The notes: generated by a model not told the origin, from the letters alone. A DNA stretch of 64,000 nt from JAPPLB01 sp965208945 (GCA_965208945.1 OZ242366.1:3038001-3102000), one strand, 5' to 3'; numbered from the stretch's first letter, positions 25,604 to 33,800 are shown. Program-made: numbers and translations.

Positions 25604-27022
25604 ATGCGAATCCTGCCGGCTGTTGGCGCGCTTGTGATCTTGAGCTGTGGATCGCCGATGAAGGTTGACATGCCGCCTGATGTGAAGATTGAGGTAGGGA
25701 GTCCGTTTCCGAACCTGGTGTTGCCGTTGCTCGAAGACGGCCGGCCGTCTTCGATTGTGCAGTTTCGAGGAAAGAAGACACTGCTGCATGTCTTCGCATC
25801 CTGGTGAGCGGGCTGCCGCAAACACGTGCCCGGGTGGCACGAGGCAAGTAAAGACCGCTACGAATCCGGCGAGCTTCAGGTTGTGGGGATCATCCAGGAG
25901 CAGCACCCGGACCGCTGCCGTTTGTTCATGCAGTGGAAGCGGATGGACTGGCCGGTTCTGGTCGACTCTCTGAACCTGCTTCAAATGTCGGCTGTGCCCG
26001 TCACGGTAGCGATTGACGAGCACGGGATTGTCCGTGAGAAGAGACTTCGGCTGAGCAGCGCGGAAGAGTTCCTCAACGATTTCATGGCGGTCACATTCCG
26101 TGCACCGGAGTCCGACGACGCGGTGGAGCCTCCCGCGGAATGGCCGGAAGCCGTCGAGCCTGCGACTTCGAGCAATGGGAAAGATTGGAAGAATTTCGGC
26201 GATCTGATCGTGCGGTCAAACGATATCGATCGCATTGACGAGGCTATCGTGGCGTACCGACGAGCGCTCGAAATGGAACAGCAGGACGGCTGGGTGCAGT
26301 TCCGTCTGGGAGTAGCGTTTCGGAAACGCTATGACTCGGCCCGCCGTCAAGCGGGGGACTTTCAAGCTGCGGTGAATCATTGGCAAGCAGCACTCGACAT
26401 CGACCCGAATCAGTACATCTGGCGGCGGCGCATTCAGCAGTACGGGCCGCGGCTCGACAAGCCATACCCGTTCTACGACTGGGTTCCGCAGTCTCGCGAA
26501 GAGATTGCAGCGCGGGGGGGAGTACCTTGGGAGTTGACCGTCGAACCAGGGAGAGCGGAATTCGCCGAGCCTGTGGAGAAAATTTCACAGAGGGATGCTC
26601 CCGTCGATCCGCCGGATTCCGGTGGCCGCATTCATCGTGACGATGGCGAGTTCATTGACTTGGAGATGGTGGTTGTACCTGGTTTGATTCGACCGGGAGA
26701 GGCAGCACGGATTCATGTGAATTTCCAGCCGCGAAAAGAGAGCAAAGCGCACTGGAACAACGAACAAGACGGGCTTGAAGTTTGGCTGAGAGAACCCGAG
26801 GGCTGCCGCGTAGATGGGTCGCATCGGCAGCTTACGAATCCGTCGGAAGTCGTCAGCTTGGAAGAGAGAAAGGTTGAATACGAGATTCTGTGTGACACGG
26901 AGGCTGCGCTGGGAGACCGCTCGCTTGGCGGGTACGCATTGTATTACGTTTGCGAGGACGTGAACGGGACATGTCTTTACCGGCGACAGGATTTCGCAGG
27001 TTCGGTTGCGGTGCGGGAATAG
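25604..27022 (+). CDS. Thioredoxin-fold (TlpA-like) lipoprotein with TPR and DsbD-like domains; probable selenoprotein (UxxC)
   Basis: 472 residues from the ATG at 25604, reading TGA at 25805-25807 as selenocysteine (Sec68). The frame is open and homologous-looking on both sides of the TGA: LLHVFASW before and AGCRKHVPGWHE after, so the redox motif CxxC of TlpA/thioredoxin reads UAGC. The N-terminus carries a lipobox (VILSCG). The thioredoxin fold continues to the cis-Pro in SAVPVTVAIDEHGIV. TPR-like repeats (about residues 210-270) follow, and then a beta-rich C-terminal region ending with LYYVCEDVNGTCLYRRQDF, like the Cys pair of DsbD N-terminal domains. It would act in thiol-disulfide chemistry outside the cytoplasm. 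Alternatives are a nonsense mutation (TGC to TGA) or a sequencing error. Confidence 0.8.
25805..25850 (+). promoter_or_regulatory. Candidate bacterial SECIS hairpin after the in-frame TGA
   Basis: Directly downstream of the TGA, the 6-bp stem CGTGCC (25825-25830) / GGCACG (25836-25841) encloses the loop CGGGT, whose G-T lies about 29 bases after the T of TGA. Below it TGCC (25814-25817) can pair with GGCA (25843-25846). Position, stem and a GU-containing loop fit the known requirements for SelB-dependent Sec insertion in bacteria. No selA/B/C/D gene lies in this window. Confidence 0.6.
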
Positions 27023-27114
27023 CCGTCAGTATGCCGCCAGGCTACTCCTGAACATTCGTGTGTCCATTGTTTCAGACACAGCCTGTTAGGATAGGTGTAG
27101 CGGGCCTCGGCGGA

Positions 27115-27141
27115 TCTAATCAACGTATTCCGTTGATTAGA
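27115..27141. promoter_or_regulatory. Perfect 11-bp inverted repeat upstream of larC
   Basis: TCTAATCAACG and CGTTGATTAGA are exact reverse complements with a 5-base spacer, 47 bp before the larC start. No T-run follows. It could be an operator for a dimeric regulator of larC-metG or a transcript-end hairpin of the thioredoxin-fold gene. Confidence 0.55.
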
Positions 27142-27187
27142 AAGAGCTTGCGATCTAATTCAGGTGGTCGGAGGGGGCTGTTCAGCG

Positions 27188-28366
27188 ATGAGAATCTGCT
27201 ACCTGGACTGCTTTTCGGGCATCGCGGGCGACATGCTGCTCGGAGCGCTGGTCGACGCGGGCGTCGACCGGGCACAGATTTGCGCAGAGGTCGGCAAGCT
27301 GGATCTGGATGGCGTCGATCTGCGGTTTGAAAAGTGCCTGCGGGCGGGGATTTCCGGGACGAACTTGACGGTCGAGGTGGCTCACGACCACAGTCACCGC
27401 TCACTCAGCAAAATCGAAGAGATCATTGGGTCGAGCAGTTTGGGCGCCAAGATCAAAGAGCGCAGCATCCGCATCTTCCGGCGGCTCGGAGAGGTCGAGG
27501 CGGAAGTGCATCAAGTGCCGGTTGAGCAGGTTCATTTTCACGAGGTTGGAGCGTTGGACGCCATCGTGGACATCGTCGGGGCCTGTGTCGGCTTCGAGGC
27601 GCTAGGCATCGAGAAGATCTATTGCTCGCCGCTCAACCTGGGGAGCGGAACGGTGAGGGCAGCCCACGGAGTCATGCCGGTCCCGGCGCCTGCGACGGCA
27701 TTGCTCGTGAAGGACGTACCGACGTATGCCGACGGTCCGGCGGTGGAGTTAACGACTCCGACCGGAGCGGCTATCGTGACCACGCTCGCCGAGAGCTTTG
27801 GCGCGATGCCTGCGATGAACATCAAGAGTGTCGGCTATGGGGCCGGTGACCGCGATTTCAAGGGCCGTCCGAACCTGGCGCGGGTGCTGGTGGGCGAAGC
27901 CGGAGGTACGCGCGAGGCGACGCGGATACATGTGATCGAGGCGAATGTAGACGACATGAGTCCGGAATGGGTTGGCTATGTTCACGAGCGATTACTCGAA
28001 GCCGGCGCGCTGGACGTGACGTTGACACCGGTCTACATGAAGAAGGCCCGGCCGGGGTGCACGATCAGCGTGTTGGTCCGGCCGGAGGACCAGGAGCGGC
28101 TCGGCGAGCTTTTGCTCACCGAGACGACGACAATCGGGATTCGCACGTTCACAGTCGAGCGAAGAGTGCTGGAGCGTTCTTCCAGAGCTGTCGAGACACC
28201 TTACGGCACGGTGAAAATCAAGGTGGCGACGGAGAACGGCTCAGTGCGGAATGCCGCACCGGAGTACGAAGATTGCCGGCGCATCGCACGCGAAAAGAAC
28301 GTCCCTTTCAAGGAAGTCTGGCAGCAGGCCCATTTCGCCTACCTGAGCCTGGACGCGGAGTCATGA
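27188..28366 (+). CDS. larC: LarC, nickel-pincer cofactor (nickel insertion) protein
   Basis: 392 residues from the ATG at 27188. LarC inserts nickel into the pyridinium-derived pincer cofactor of lactate racemase and related LarA-type racemases. Family features: start MRICYLDCFSGIAGDMLLGA, a His-rich short loop VAHDHSHRS, FHEVGALDAIVDIVGA, AAHGVMPVPAPAT and TPTGAAIVTTLA, then the C-terminal domain with ANVDDMSPEW and MKKARPGCTISVL. The protein is one continuous frame; in Lactiplantibacillus the same protein is made by a programmed frameshift. larA, larB and larE are not in this window. The ATGA overlap with metG shows translational coupling. Confidence 0.92.
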   Translation: MRICYLDCFSGIAGDMLLGALVDAGVDRAQICAEVGKLDLDGVDLRFEKCLRAGISGTNLTVEVAHDHSHRSLSKIEEIIGSSSLGAKIKERSIRIFRRLGEVEAEVHQVPVEQVHFHEVGALDAIVDIVGACVGFEALGIEKIYCSPLNLGSGTVRAAHGVMPVPAPATALLVKDVPTYADGPAVELTTPTGAAIVTTLAESFGAMPAMNIKSVGYGAGDRDFKGRPNLARVLVGEAGGTREATRIHVIEANVDDMSPEWVGYVHERLLEAGALDVTLTPVYMKKARPGCTISVLVRPEDQERLGELLLTETTTIGIRTFTVERRVLERSSRAVETPYGTVKIKVATENGSVRNAAPEYEDCRRIAREKNVPFKEVWQQAHFAYLSLDAES

Positions 28367-30315
28367 AGTACTACCTGACAACCCCTATCTATTACGTCAA
28401 TGCGACGCCGCACATCGGCCACGCCTACACGACGATCGTGGCGGACACCGTCAAGCGTGTGCGTCACATGATGGGCGAGGAAGTCTATCTGTGCACGGGC
28501 ACGGATGAGCACGGACAAAAAGTCGAGCGCTCGGCTGGAAAGGCCGGATGGACTCCTAGGGAATTCACCGACCGCGTCTCGGCCGCTTTTCGCGACGAGT
28601 GGGACGAACTGGCGATCGACTACGACTTCTTTGTCCGCACGACGGAGGAGCGGCACAAGCGTACCGTGCAATGGTTGTTCGAACGTTGTGAGGCAAACGG
28701 GTTCATCAAGAAAGACAGCTATACCGGCAAGTATGACGTGACGAGCGAGGCGTTTGTCACGGATGAAGAAGCAGAGAAGATCAGCGGTCCGTTGGAAGTG
28801 GTGACTGAAGATAACTACTTTTTCAAGCTATCGGAATTTCAGGACAGGCTTCTGGAGCACTATGAACAGAACCCGGAGTTCATTCGGCCGGAGTCGCGGC
28901 GCAACGAGGTGATCTCATTCGTCAAGGGCGGCCTGAAAGATCTCTCGATCAGCCGCGCTACGCTGAAGTGGGGCATCCCTCTACCGAAAGACCCGGACCA
29001 TGTTTTTTATGTGTGGTTCGATGCGCTGACGAACTACATGACGGCGCTGGGCTACGGCAGCGACCATGCCGATCCGAAGGGCCTGTGGCCGGCGGATGTC
29101 CATATCGTCGGCAAAGAGATCGTACGCTTCCACGCGGTCTATTGGCCTGCGTTTCTGATGGCGGCCGACTTGCCCTTGCCAAAGGGAGTGTACGCCCACG
29201 GGTGGCTCATCTTTCAGGAAGAGAAGATGAGCAAGACGAAGGGCAATATCGTGCGCGCCCGTCCGATCCACGAGGTGGTGGGCATCGAGGGGCTCCGCTA
29301 CTACCTGCTGCGGGAGATCGTCTTCGGGCAAGACGGCAATTTCAGTTACGAGGGATTGGTCGGGCGCTATAACGCTGACTTGGCGAACGGCTTAGGCAAT
29401 CTGGCGAGCCGCACGCTGTCGATGATACACCGCTATTGCGGGAGCATCGTGCCGGAACCTCCGCCTGATAGCGGCGGTGCGCTCGCGCCTCTGGCGGTGG
29501 AGACGATCACGAAGACGCGCGACCATTTCGCTGTGTTCGTGTTCTCGCGGGCGCTGGAGGCGATCTGGACGCTGATCGGGGCTGTCGACAAATACCTGGT
29601 CGAACAGAAACCCTGGGTGCTGGTCAAGCGAGAGGACGATGCGTCTCAGGCGCAGCTATGGGCGACGCTGTACAACGCGGCGGAAGTGCTGCGGATCGCA
29701 ACCGCTCTGGTCTCTCCCGTCCTCCCCAAAGCCGCGGCGGAAATATGGAGGCAGCTCGGACAGGAGTCGGATTTGCGAGCTGTCCGCTATGACGAGTTGG
29801 AATGGGGGCAACTACGGCCGGGCTCCAAGCTGCCCGGGGGGGATAACGTGTTCCCGCGCCTGGATGTGACCGCGTCGGTGAAAAGAATGCAGACACTCGA
29901 GCAAGAAGTGTTGAAACAGCAGGCCGCGATCATGGGCAAGACCGAAGAGCCGACCACACCGATCCTGGAGCCACCCCCGGAATCGGATCGGATTGACATT
30001 TCCGATTTCGCGAAAGTGGAGATGCGGGTCGGCGTTGTGAAGACCGCCGGGAAGGTCAAAAAGGCGGACAAGCTGTTGCACTTGACCGTAGACATCGGCG
30101 AAGTAGAGCCGCGCTCGATCGTCGCCGGTATCGCAGGCGCCTATGAGCCGCAGAGCCTGATCGGACGCAAAGTGGCGATCGTCTCAAACCTCAAGCCTCG
30201 CAAGCTGCGCGGCCTTGTCTCCGATGGCATGATCGTCGCGGCATCGGGCGAAGGCGGAAATCCTCATCTCGTCAGCTTTCTCGAAGATGTGCCCATCGGC
30301 GCACGGTTGAGTTAA
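28363..30315 (+). CDS. metG: Methionyl-tRNA synthetase with C-terminal tRNA-binding domain
   Basis: 650 residues from the ATG at 28363, which overlaps the larC stop by four bases; a longer in-frame opening upstream lies inside larC and is ignored. It charges tRNA-Met in the cytoplasm. Class I signatures are HIGH at residues 17-20 and KMSKT at 288-292. The connective region lacks the Cys zinc knuckles (DSYTGKYDVTSEAFVTDEEAE), so it is the zinc-free type. The C-terminal EMAP/Trbp-like OB domain starts near DISDFAKVEMRVGVV and ends with KPRKLRGLVSDGMIVAA, which gives tRNA affinity and dimerisation. An R repeat begins at the base after the TAA stop. Confidence 0.97.
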   Translation: MKYYLTTPIYYVNATPHIGHAYTTIVADTVKRVRHMMGEEVYLCTGTDEHGQKVERSAGKAGWTPREFTDRVSAAFRDEWDELAIDYDFFVRTTEERHKRTVQWLFERCEANGFIKKDSYTGKYDVTSEAFVTDEEAEKISGPLEVVTEDNYFFKLSEFQDRLLEHYEQNPEFIRPESRRNEVISFVKGGLKDLSISRATLKWGIPLPKDPDHVFYVWFDALTNYMTALGYGSDHADPKGLWPADVHIVGKEIVRFHAVYWPAFLMAADLPLPKGVYAHGWLIFQEEKMSKTKGNIVRARPIHEVVGIEGLRYYLLREIVFGQDGNFSYEGLVGRYNADLANGLGNLASRTLSMIHRYCGSIVPEPPPDSGGALAPLAVETITKTRDHFAVFVFSRALEAIWTLIGAVDKYLVEQKPWVLVKREDDASQAQLWATLYNAAEVLRIATALVSPVLPKAAAEIWRQLGQESDLRAVRYDELEWGQLRPGSKLPGGDNVFPRLDVTASVKRMQTLEQEVLKQQAAIMGKTEEPTTPILEPPPESDRIDISDFAKVEMRVGVVKTAGKVKKADKLLHLTVDIGEVEPRSIVAGIAGAYEPQSLIGRKVAIVSNLKPRKLRGLVSDGMIVAASGEGGNPHLVSFLEDVPIGARLS

Positions 30316-30491
30316 CCTGCATTTCTCACCACCTGACGGTCGAAGCACGCGATACGACCGTCAGGACTTCGTTGCGCTTGCTTGCCGTGCTCAACGTACT
30401 GTTCAAGTACGCCTGCGCGCGCCAAGCGGCGCGCGCCTCGTCCTGACAGCCCTCTCACCCACTTCGCCTCGCACGTGGTGAGAAATGCAGG
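30316..30491. repeat. R repeat copy 8, abutting the metG stop codon
   Basis: Full-length copy (176 bp). Its first base follows the metG TAA directly. Left flank TAA and right flank TTA extend the inverted repeat. The terminal repeats are perfect except for one missing base near GCACGTGGTG. Confidence 0.95.
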
Positions 30492-30719
30492 TTAGGCTCC
30501 GCGGCGGCTTCTTCGCATGCCTTGATCATCAGGTTGGGAAAGCTGGATGCTGTCCCGCCGGCACGCGCGGCAGGATTGTCAGACGTCAGACCAACCGTGA
30601 CTGAGATGGCCTGGACTTCGCATCGACAGGCCTGATGACACGGACAAGCGGAATCGCAAGGAGCAAACGGATGGCGACTGCATGATGACCCCAGCCCCCA
30701 GATCAGTCATCGAAATGAA

Positions 30720-30806
30720 TGGTGCGGAGAGGGGGACTCGAACCCCCATGAGATTTCTCCCACTAGCACCTCAAGCTAGCGCGTCTGCCAGTTCCGCCAT
30801 CTCCGC
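30720..30806 (-). tRNA. tRNA-Leu(GAG)
   Basis: On the minus strand the 87-nt gene starts GCGGAGATGGCGGAACTGG and ends with an encoded CCA. The acceptor stem GCGGAGA pairs with TCTCCGC; the anticodon arm is CTAGC-TTGAGGT-GCTAG, giving anticodon GAG (Leu, CUC/CUU codons). The long variable arm TGGGAGAAATCTCA is typical of class II tRNA-Leu, and the T arm is GGGGG-TTCGAGT-CCCCC. It lies just downstream of secG on the same strand, a common arrangement. Confidence 0.95.
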
Positions 30807-30841
30807 TGTGTCGTGAATGCAAGGACTTCAAAAAGGAGGGA

Positions 30842-31246
30842 TCACTCTTGCCGAGGAGTCTCGCTACCTGACGCTCCTTGCGAACCGTCCTTGGTTGAAG
30901 CCGCCTCTTGACCGGTCTCTTCCTTCGGTTGCGGGGCTCCCACCGGCTCAGAGGTTTCGGGCGCGGCGGCCCCGGTGCCGGTTCGTTCGATCACCGAGTC
31001 GCCGATCGTCCTGTTACGTCCGGCTTCGATCCCGAGCCAAATCGATGTCAGCATGAAGACGACTGCCGCGAAGGTCGTTGCTTTCGAAAGCATGGTCGCC
31101 GCGCCGCGTGGACCAAAAGCCGTCTGCGAACCCATGCCGCCGAAGGCACCGGCGAGGTCCGCTGCCTTGCCGCTCTGGAGGAGCACGACGACGATCAGGA
31201 AGAGGCAGACGACAACATGAATAACGGTCAGGAAGATTTCCAGCAC
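30842..31246 (-). CDS. secG: SecG, protein-export channel subunit
   Basis: 134 residues. Small inner-membrane subunit of the SecYEG translocon. Two membrane segments: residues 1-23 (MLEIFLTVIHVVVCLFLIVV) and about 55-72 (TTFAAVVFMLTSIWLGI), joined by the conserved loop VLLQSGKAADLAGAFGGMGSQTAFGPRGA. The C-terminal tail (about 60 residues) is a long, disordered Ala/Glu/Pro/Ser-rich extension, as seen in many acidobacterial and deltaproteobacterial SecG proteins. It sits 43 bp after tpiA on the same strand, the usual tpiA-secG-tRNA-Leu order. Confidence 0.93.
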   Translation of the reverse strand: MLEIFLTVIHVVVCLFLIVVVLLQSGKAADLAGAFGGMGSQTAFGPRGAATMLSKATTFAAVVFMLTSIWLGIEAGRNRTIGDSVIERTGTGAAAPETSEPVGAPQPKEETGQEAASTKDGSQGASGSETPRQE

Positions 31247-31289
31247 GGTAGATCGACTCCTTGTCTCCGCAACTGCGTCAGCAAGCCCC

Positions 31290-32096
31290 TCAAGATTGGT
31301 AGTGGATGATCGCCGCCATCAAGGCCGGCTCAAGACTGGCGCCGCCCACCAAGCCTCCATCAATGTTCGGGCACGCCATCAGGCCTTGAATATTGGCCGG
31401 TTTGACGCTGCCTCCGTAGAGAATGCGCAAGCGTTCCGCAGTCTCCGCACCTAAGTTTTTGCGGACTCGGTCGCGGAGGGTCTGATGCGCTTCCTCGGCG
31501 ATTTCGGGGGTGGCCGTTCGTCCCGTACCGATGGCCCAGACGGGCTCGTACGCTACGATTATAGGCGACGCCGAATCGGGGGTCAATGAAGCGAGCGCCC
31601 TGTCGATCTGACGTAAGAGCACTTCTGTTGTTTGACGGGCCTCCCGCTCGGTAAGCGTTTCGCCCACGCAAACGATGGGCCGGAGCCCGCCTTCCAAGGC
31701 AGACCGAACGCGTCGGTTGACGGTCTCATCGGTTTCTCCAAAATACTGTCTCCTTTCGCTGTGACCGATGATCACGTCGCTGCAGCCGGCGGCCCGCAAC
31801 ATGGGCGCGGAAACCTCGCCGGTAAACGCTCCTTCTTTCTCCCAATGCAGATTCTGGGCCGCGATACGGATGCTGCTGCCTTGAACGGCATCCACCGCTG
31901 CCGCAAGGGCTGGGAAGGGCGGGGCAATCACAATTTCGCAACCCTCGGTGTATTGTGTGAGGATCTTGAATTCGTTCAGGTAGACGACGGTTTCCGCCAC
32001 CGTCTTGAACATCTTCCAATTGCCCGCCAAGACGGGCGTGCGGGTTGTTGCCGCCACAGACCCTCCTATAAGAGGTCGGCTCACTTGTTCGGTCAA
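31290..32096 (-). CDS. tpiA: Triosephosphate isomerase
   Basis: 268 residues. Interconverts dihydroxyacetone phosphate and glyceraldehyde 3-phosphate in glycolysis. Catalytic signatures are complete: GNWKMFK (Asn and Lys), VIIGHSERRQYFGET (His) and IVAYEPVWAIGTGRTA (Glu and the phosphate loop), with ILYGGSVKPANI near the end. The first about 20 residues (MTEQVSRPLIGGSVAATTRT) are an extra N-terminal stretch; a shorter product may be made, but no better start was found. It is cotranscribed with secG. The IS-interrupted R element lies about 85 bp upstream of its start. Confidence 0.95.
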   Translation of the reverse strand: MTEQVSRPLIGGSVAATTRTPVLAGNWKMFKTVAETVVYLNEFKILTQYTEGCEIVIAPPFPALAAAVDAVQGSSIRIAAQNLHWEKEGAFTGEVSAPMLRAAGCSDVIIGHSERRQYFGETDETVNRRVRSALEGGLRPIVCVGETLTEREARQTTEVLLRQIDRALASLTPDSASPIIVAYEPVWAIGTGRTATPEIAEEAHQTLRDRVRKNLGAETAERLRILYGGSVKPANIQGLMACPNIDGGLVGGASLEPALMAAIIHYQS

Positions 32097-32182
32097 TAGC
32101 GAGGACCTACGAACTCTTGAGAACGATGTTACAACGTTGCGCGCAGGTGGTTATGTGGTGCGGCCCCGCGAAAGTCGTCTAG

Positions 32183-32273
32183 CCTGCATTTCTCACCAGC
32201 CGACGGCCGAAGCACGCGATACGACCGCCAGGACTTCGTTGCGCTTGCTTGCCGTGCTCAACGTACTGTTCAA
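32183..32273. repeat. R repeat copy 9, left half (interrupted by the IS110-type element)
   Basis: Starts CCTGCATTTCTCACCAGCC and runs through CTCAACGTACTGTTCAA, where it stops at the middle of the central palindrome. The right half resumes at 33713. Joining both halves across the two-base AA overlap rebuilds a normal R copy of about 177 bp, so the IS inserted into a pre-existing R. Confidence 0.95.
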
Positions 32274-32289
32274 TATATGGTTCGCTCCC

Positions 32290-32537
32290 GGGATGTCCAC
32301 CTATTCCTTCTTGCTGAACGTTGGTCTGCGCCAATATATCCGACCTCTAGGTGGAACCGCGCTGGTTCCGGGCCATGATGGGGTCCGCACGTCCCGCTCC
32401 TCATAAGTACGCCGACCTGTGAGGGCCATGAACAGTAACAGGATTCGGTGACGCCGGTACGACCGTTTTGTCCATCAATCGGGAGTAAGCAGACAAACTG
32501 TGAGCTCCTGGTAGTGCTACGGCGGACCGCAGGGCGG
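32290..32537 (-). ncRNA. Candidate bridge/seek RNA region of the IS110-type element
   Basis: This non-coding stretch lies between the recombinase stop and the IS end. On the plus strand AAGTACGCC (32405-32413) equals the right half of the insertion site and TGAACAGTA (32429-32437) is the reverse complement of the left half, separated by a segment that can fold as a small hairpin (GGCC/GGTC as RNA). Read as minus-strand RNA this gives TACTGTTCA, hairpin, GGCGTACTT: one guide for each target strand, both covering the AA core. A second candidate loop has AATATAT (32333-32339), matching the IS left end, then a GGAACC/GGTTCC hairpin (32353-32368), then ATGGG resembling the other IS end. The last match is weak. 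RNA ends are not determined. Confidence 0.6.
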
Positions 32538-33611
32538 TTAACCCGCCGGGGCTGGTTGCCGCTGTTGAGAGAAGCGCTGGCCGCTGCTCAGCAAGGCCCA
32601 TGCGATGCGCGCCAGCCGTGCCGCCAGCGCCACGATCACGACCCGCCGATCTTTGTTCAGGAGCATCCGCCGCAGCCACTGGCCGAGTTGGTCGCTGCGC
32701 TTCGCGAGCACGTCGAGGCTCGAGCGGGCACAGTGCACCAGCAGCGTCCGGACGTAGCGGTTGCCGCGCTTGCTGATGCCTCCCAAGCGCTGCTTGCCTC
32801 CGCTGGAGTACTCTCTCGGCACCAGACCCAACCAAGCAGCGACGTCGCGCCCCTTCTCGAAGGCCTCGGCGTTGCCGATCGTCGCCACCAAGGCCGTCGC
32901 TGTCTGCACGCCGATGCCGGGGATCTCTCTGAGCCGCCGGCAGGCCTCGCTCGCCTGCGCTTTCCTCAGCAGATAGGTGTTGACTTGCTGAATCTTCTCT
33001 GCCAGCACTTGCCATTCGGCAAACATGCCCGCCAGCAGCGCCCGCATTTCGTCGGACAGGCCGTTATCGGCGTCCTCGAGGATCTCCGGCAGACGGACCA
33101 CAAACCAACGCTTGCCCTGTGGAAGGGTGATGCCGCGTTCCAGCAGAAAGGCGCGCGCCTGGTTGATCAACTGCGTCGAGTTGCCCACCAGCCGCGAGCG
33201 ATAGCGGTGCAGCGACTGCATCGACAGTTGTTGCTCGCTCTTGACCGCCACGAAGCGCATGCTCGGCCGCAGACAGGCTTCCGCGCAGGCCTCGGCGTCC
33301 GTCGAGTCGTTCTTGTCGCGCTTCACAAAGGGCTTCACATATTTGGGCGGCATCAGCTTCACGTCGTGCCCCTGGGCCAGCAGTTGGCGGCCCAGGTGAT
33401 GGGCGCCGCAGCAGGCTTCCATGCCGATACGGCAGGGCTGCATCTGGGCGGTCACCTCCAGCAGCTTGCCCTTCGAGTAGCGGCGACGGGTGAGCACCCG
33501 GCCGGTTGCGTCCAAGCCGACCAAGTCGACGTTGTGTTTTGCTAGATCGAGGCCGATCGTGACGACCTCCTTCCATACGCTCTTGCGGGATGATCGCTGG
33601 GTCGTTGCCAT
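32538..33611 (-). CDS. IS110-family recombinase (transposase)
   Basis: 357 residues from the ATG at 33611 (MATTQRSSRK), preceded by GAGAGGAAACC; the open frame extends upstream into the IS end and R repeat but that is not credible coding. It is the DEDD recombinase of RNA-guided IS110 elements: D22 in TIGLDLAKHN, E65 in GMEACCGAH, and D102/D105 in KNDSTDAEA form the RuvC-like site. The C-terminal Tnp_20 domain starts with IPGIGVQTATALVATIG and contains LGGISKRGNRYVRTLLVHCA, with the conserved Ser. A coiled-coil stretch connects the two. Length is complete for the family and no frameshift is seen, so the element may be active. Confidence 0.96.
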   Translation of the reverse strand: MATTQRSSRKSVWKEVVTIGLDLAKHNVDLVGLDATGRVLTRRRYSKGKLLEVTAQMQPCRIGMEACCGAHHLGRQLLAQGHDVKLMPPKYVKPFVKRDKNDSTDAEACAEACLRPSMRFVAVKSEQQLSMQSLHRYRSRLVGNSTQLINQARAFLLERGITLPQGKRWFVVRLPEILEDADNGLSDEMRALLAGMFAEWQVLAEKIQQVNTYLLRKAQASEACRRLREIPGIGVQTATALVATIGNAEAFEKGRDVAAWLGLVPREYSSGGKQRLGGISKRGNRYVRTLLVHCARSSLDVLAKRSDQLGQWLRRMLLNKDRRVVIVALAARLARIAWALLSSGQRFSQQRQPAPAG

Positions 33612-33712
33612 GATGGTTTCCTCTCGGTTCGTGAACTGCGGCCGGGGACGGCCGTTGCTACCAGCATGGCCGAACTCGACGACGCAGCGGAAGTGGGAGC
33701 GAACCATCCCAT

Positions 33713-33800
33713 AAGTACGCCTGCGCGCGTCAAGCGGCGCGCGCCTCGTCCTGACGCCCCTCTCACGCACTTCGTCTCGCCACGTGGTGAGACAAGCAGG
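33713..33800. repeat. R repeat copy 9, right half
   Basis: Resumes with AAGTACGCCTGCGCGCG and ends CACGTGGTGAGACAAGCAGG. It has a few substitutions at the end (GACAAGCAGG for GAAATGCAGG). Together with 32183-32273 it forms one R copy. Confidence 0.93.

Larger units (their letters stand above)
32272..33714 (-). mobile_element. IS110/IS1111-type insertion sequence
   Basis: About 1441 bp, defined by the split R copy: left junction GTTC-AA-TATATGG, right junction CCCAT-AA-GTACGCC, with AA as the shared core dinucleotide. Perfect 13-bp subterminal inverted repeats ATGGTTCGCTCCC (32277-32289) and GGGAGCGAACCAT (33695-33707) lie 3 and 5 bp inside the core, a hallmark of the IS1111 subgroup, which also favours palindromic targets. 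It carries one recombinase gene on the minus strand, 102 bp of upstream leader and about 264 bp of downstream non-coding end, where IS1111 elements encode their guide RNA. Exact ends are uncertain by two bases because of the AA repeat. No other copy is in the window. Confidence 0.93.

Noticed and set aside
25571..25807. A separate 78-residue gene ending at the TGA
   Set aside because: The frame continues through the TGA with the rest of a thioredoxin fold, and the TGA is exactly at a redox Cys. Reading it as one selenoprotein explains more than two fragments.
27967..28362. N-terminal extension of methionyl-tRNA synthetase
   Set aside because: It lies inside larC in another frame; MKYYLTTPIYYVNATPHIGH at 28363 is the conventional start, with a 4-bp coupling overlap.
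33612..33770. 53-residue N-terminal extension of the IS110 recombinase
   Set aside because: It covers the IS end and part of the R repeat. The ATG at 33611 has an upstream purine-rich site and gives the standard family start.
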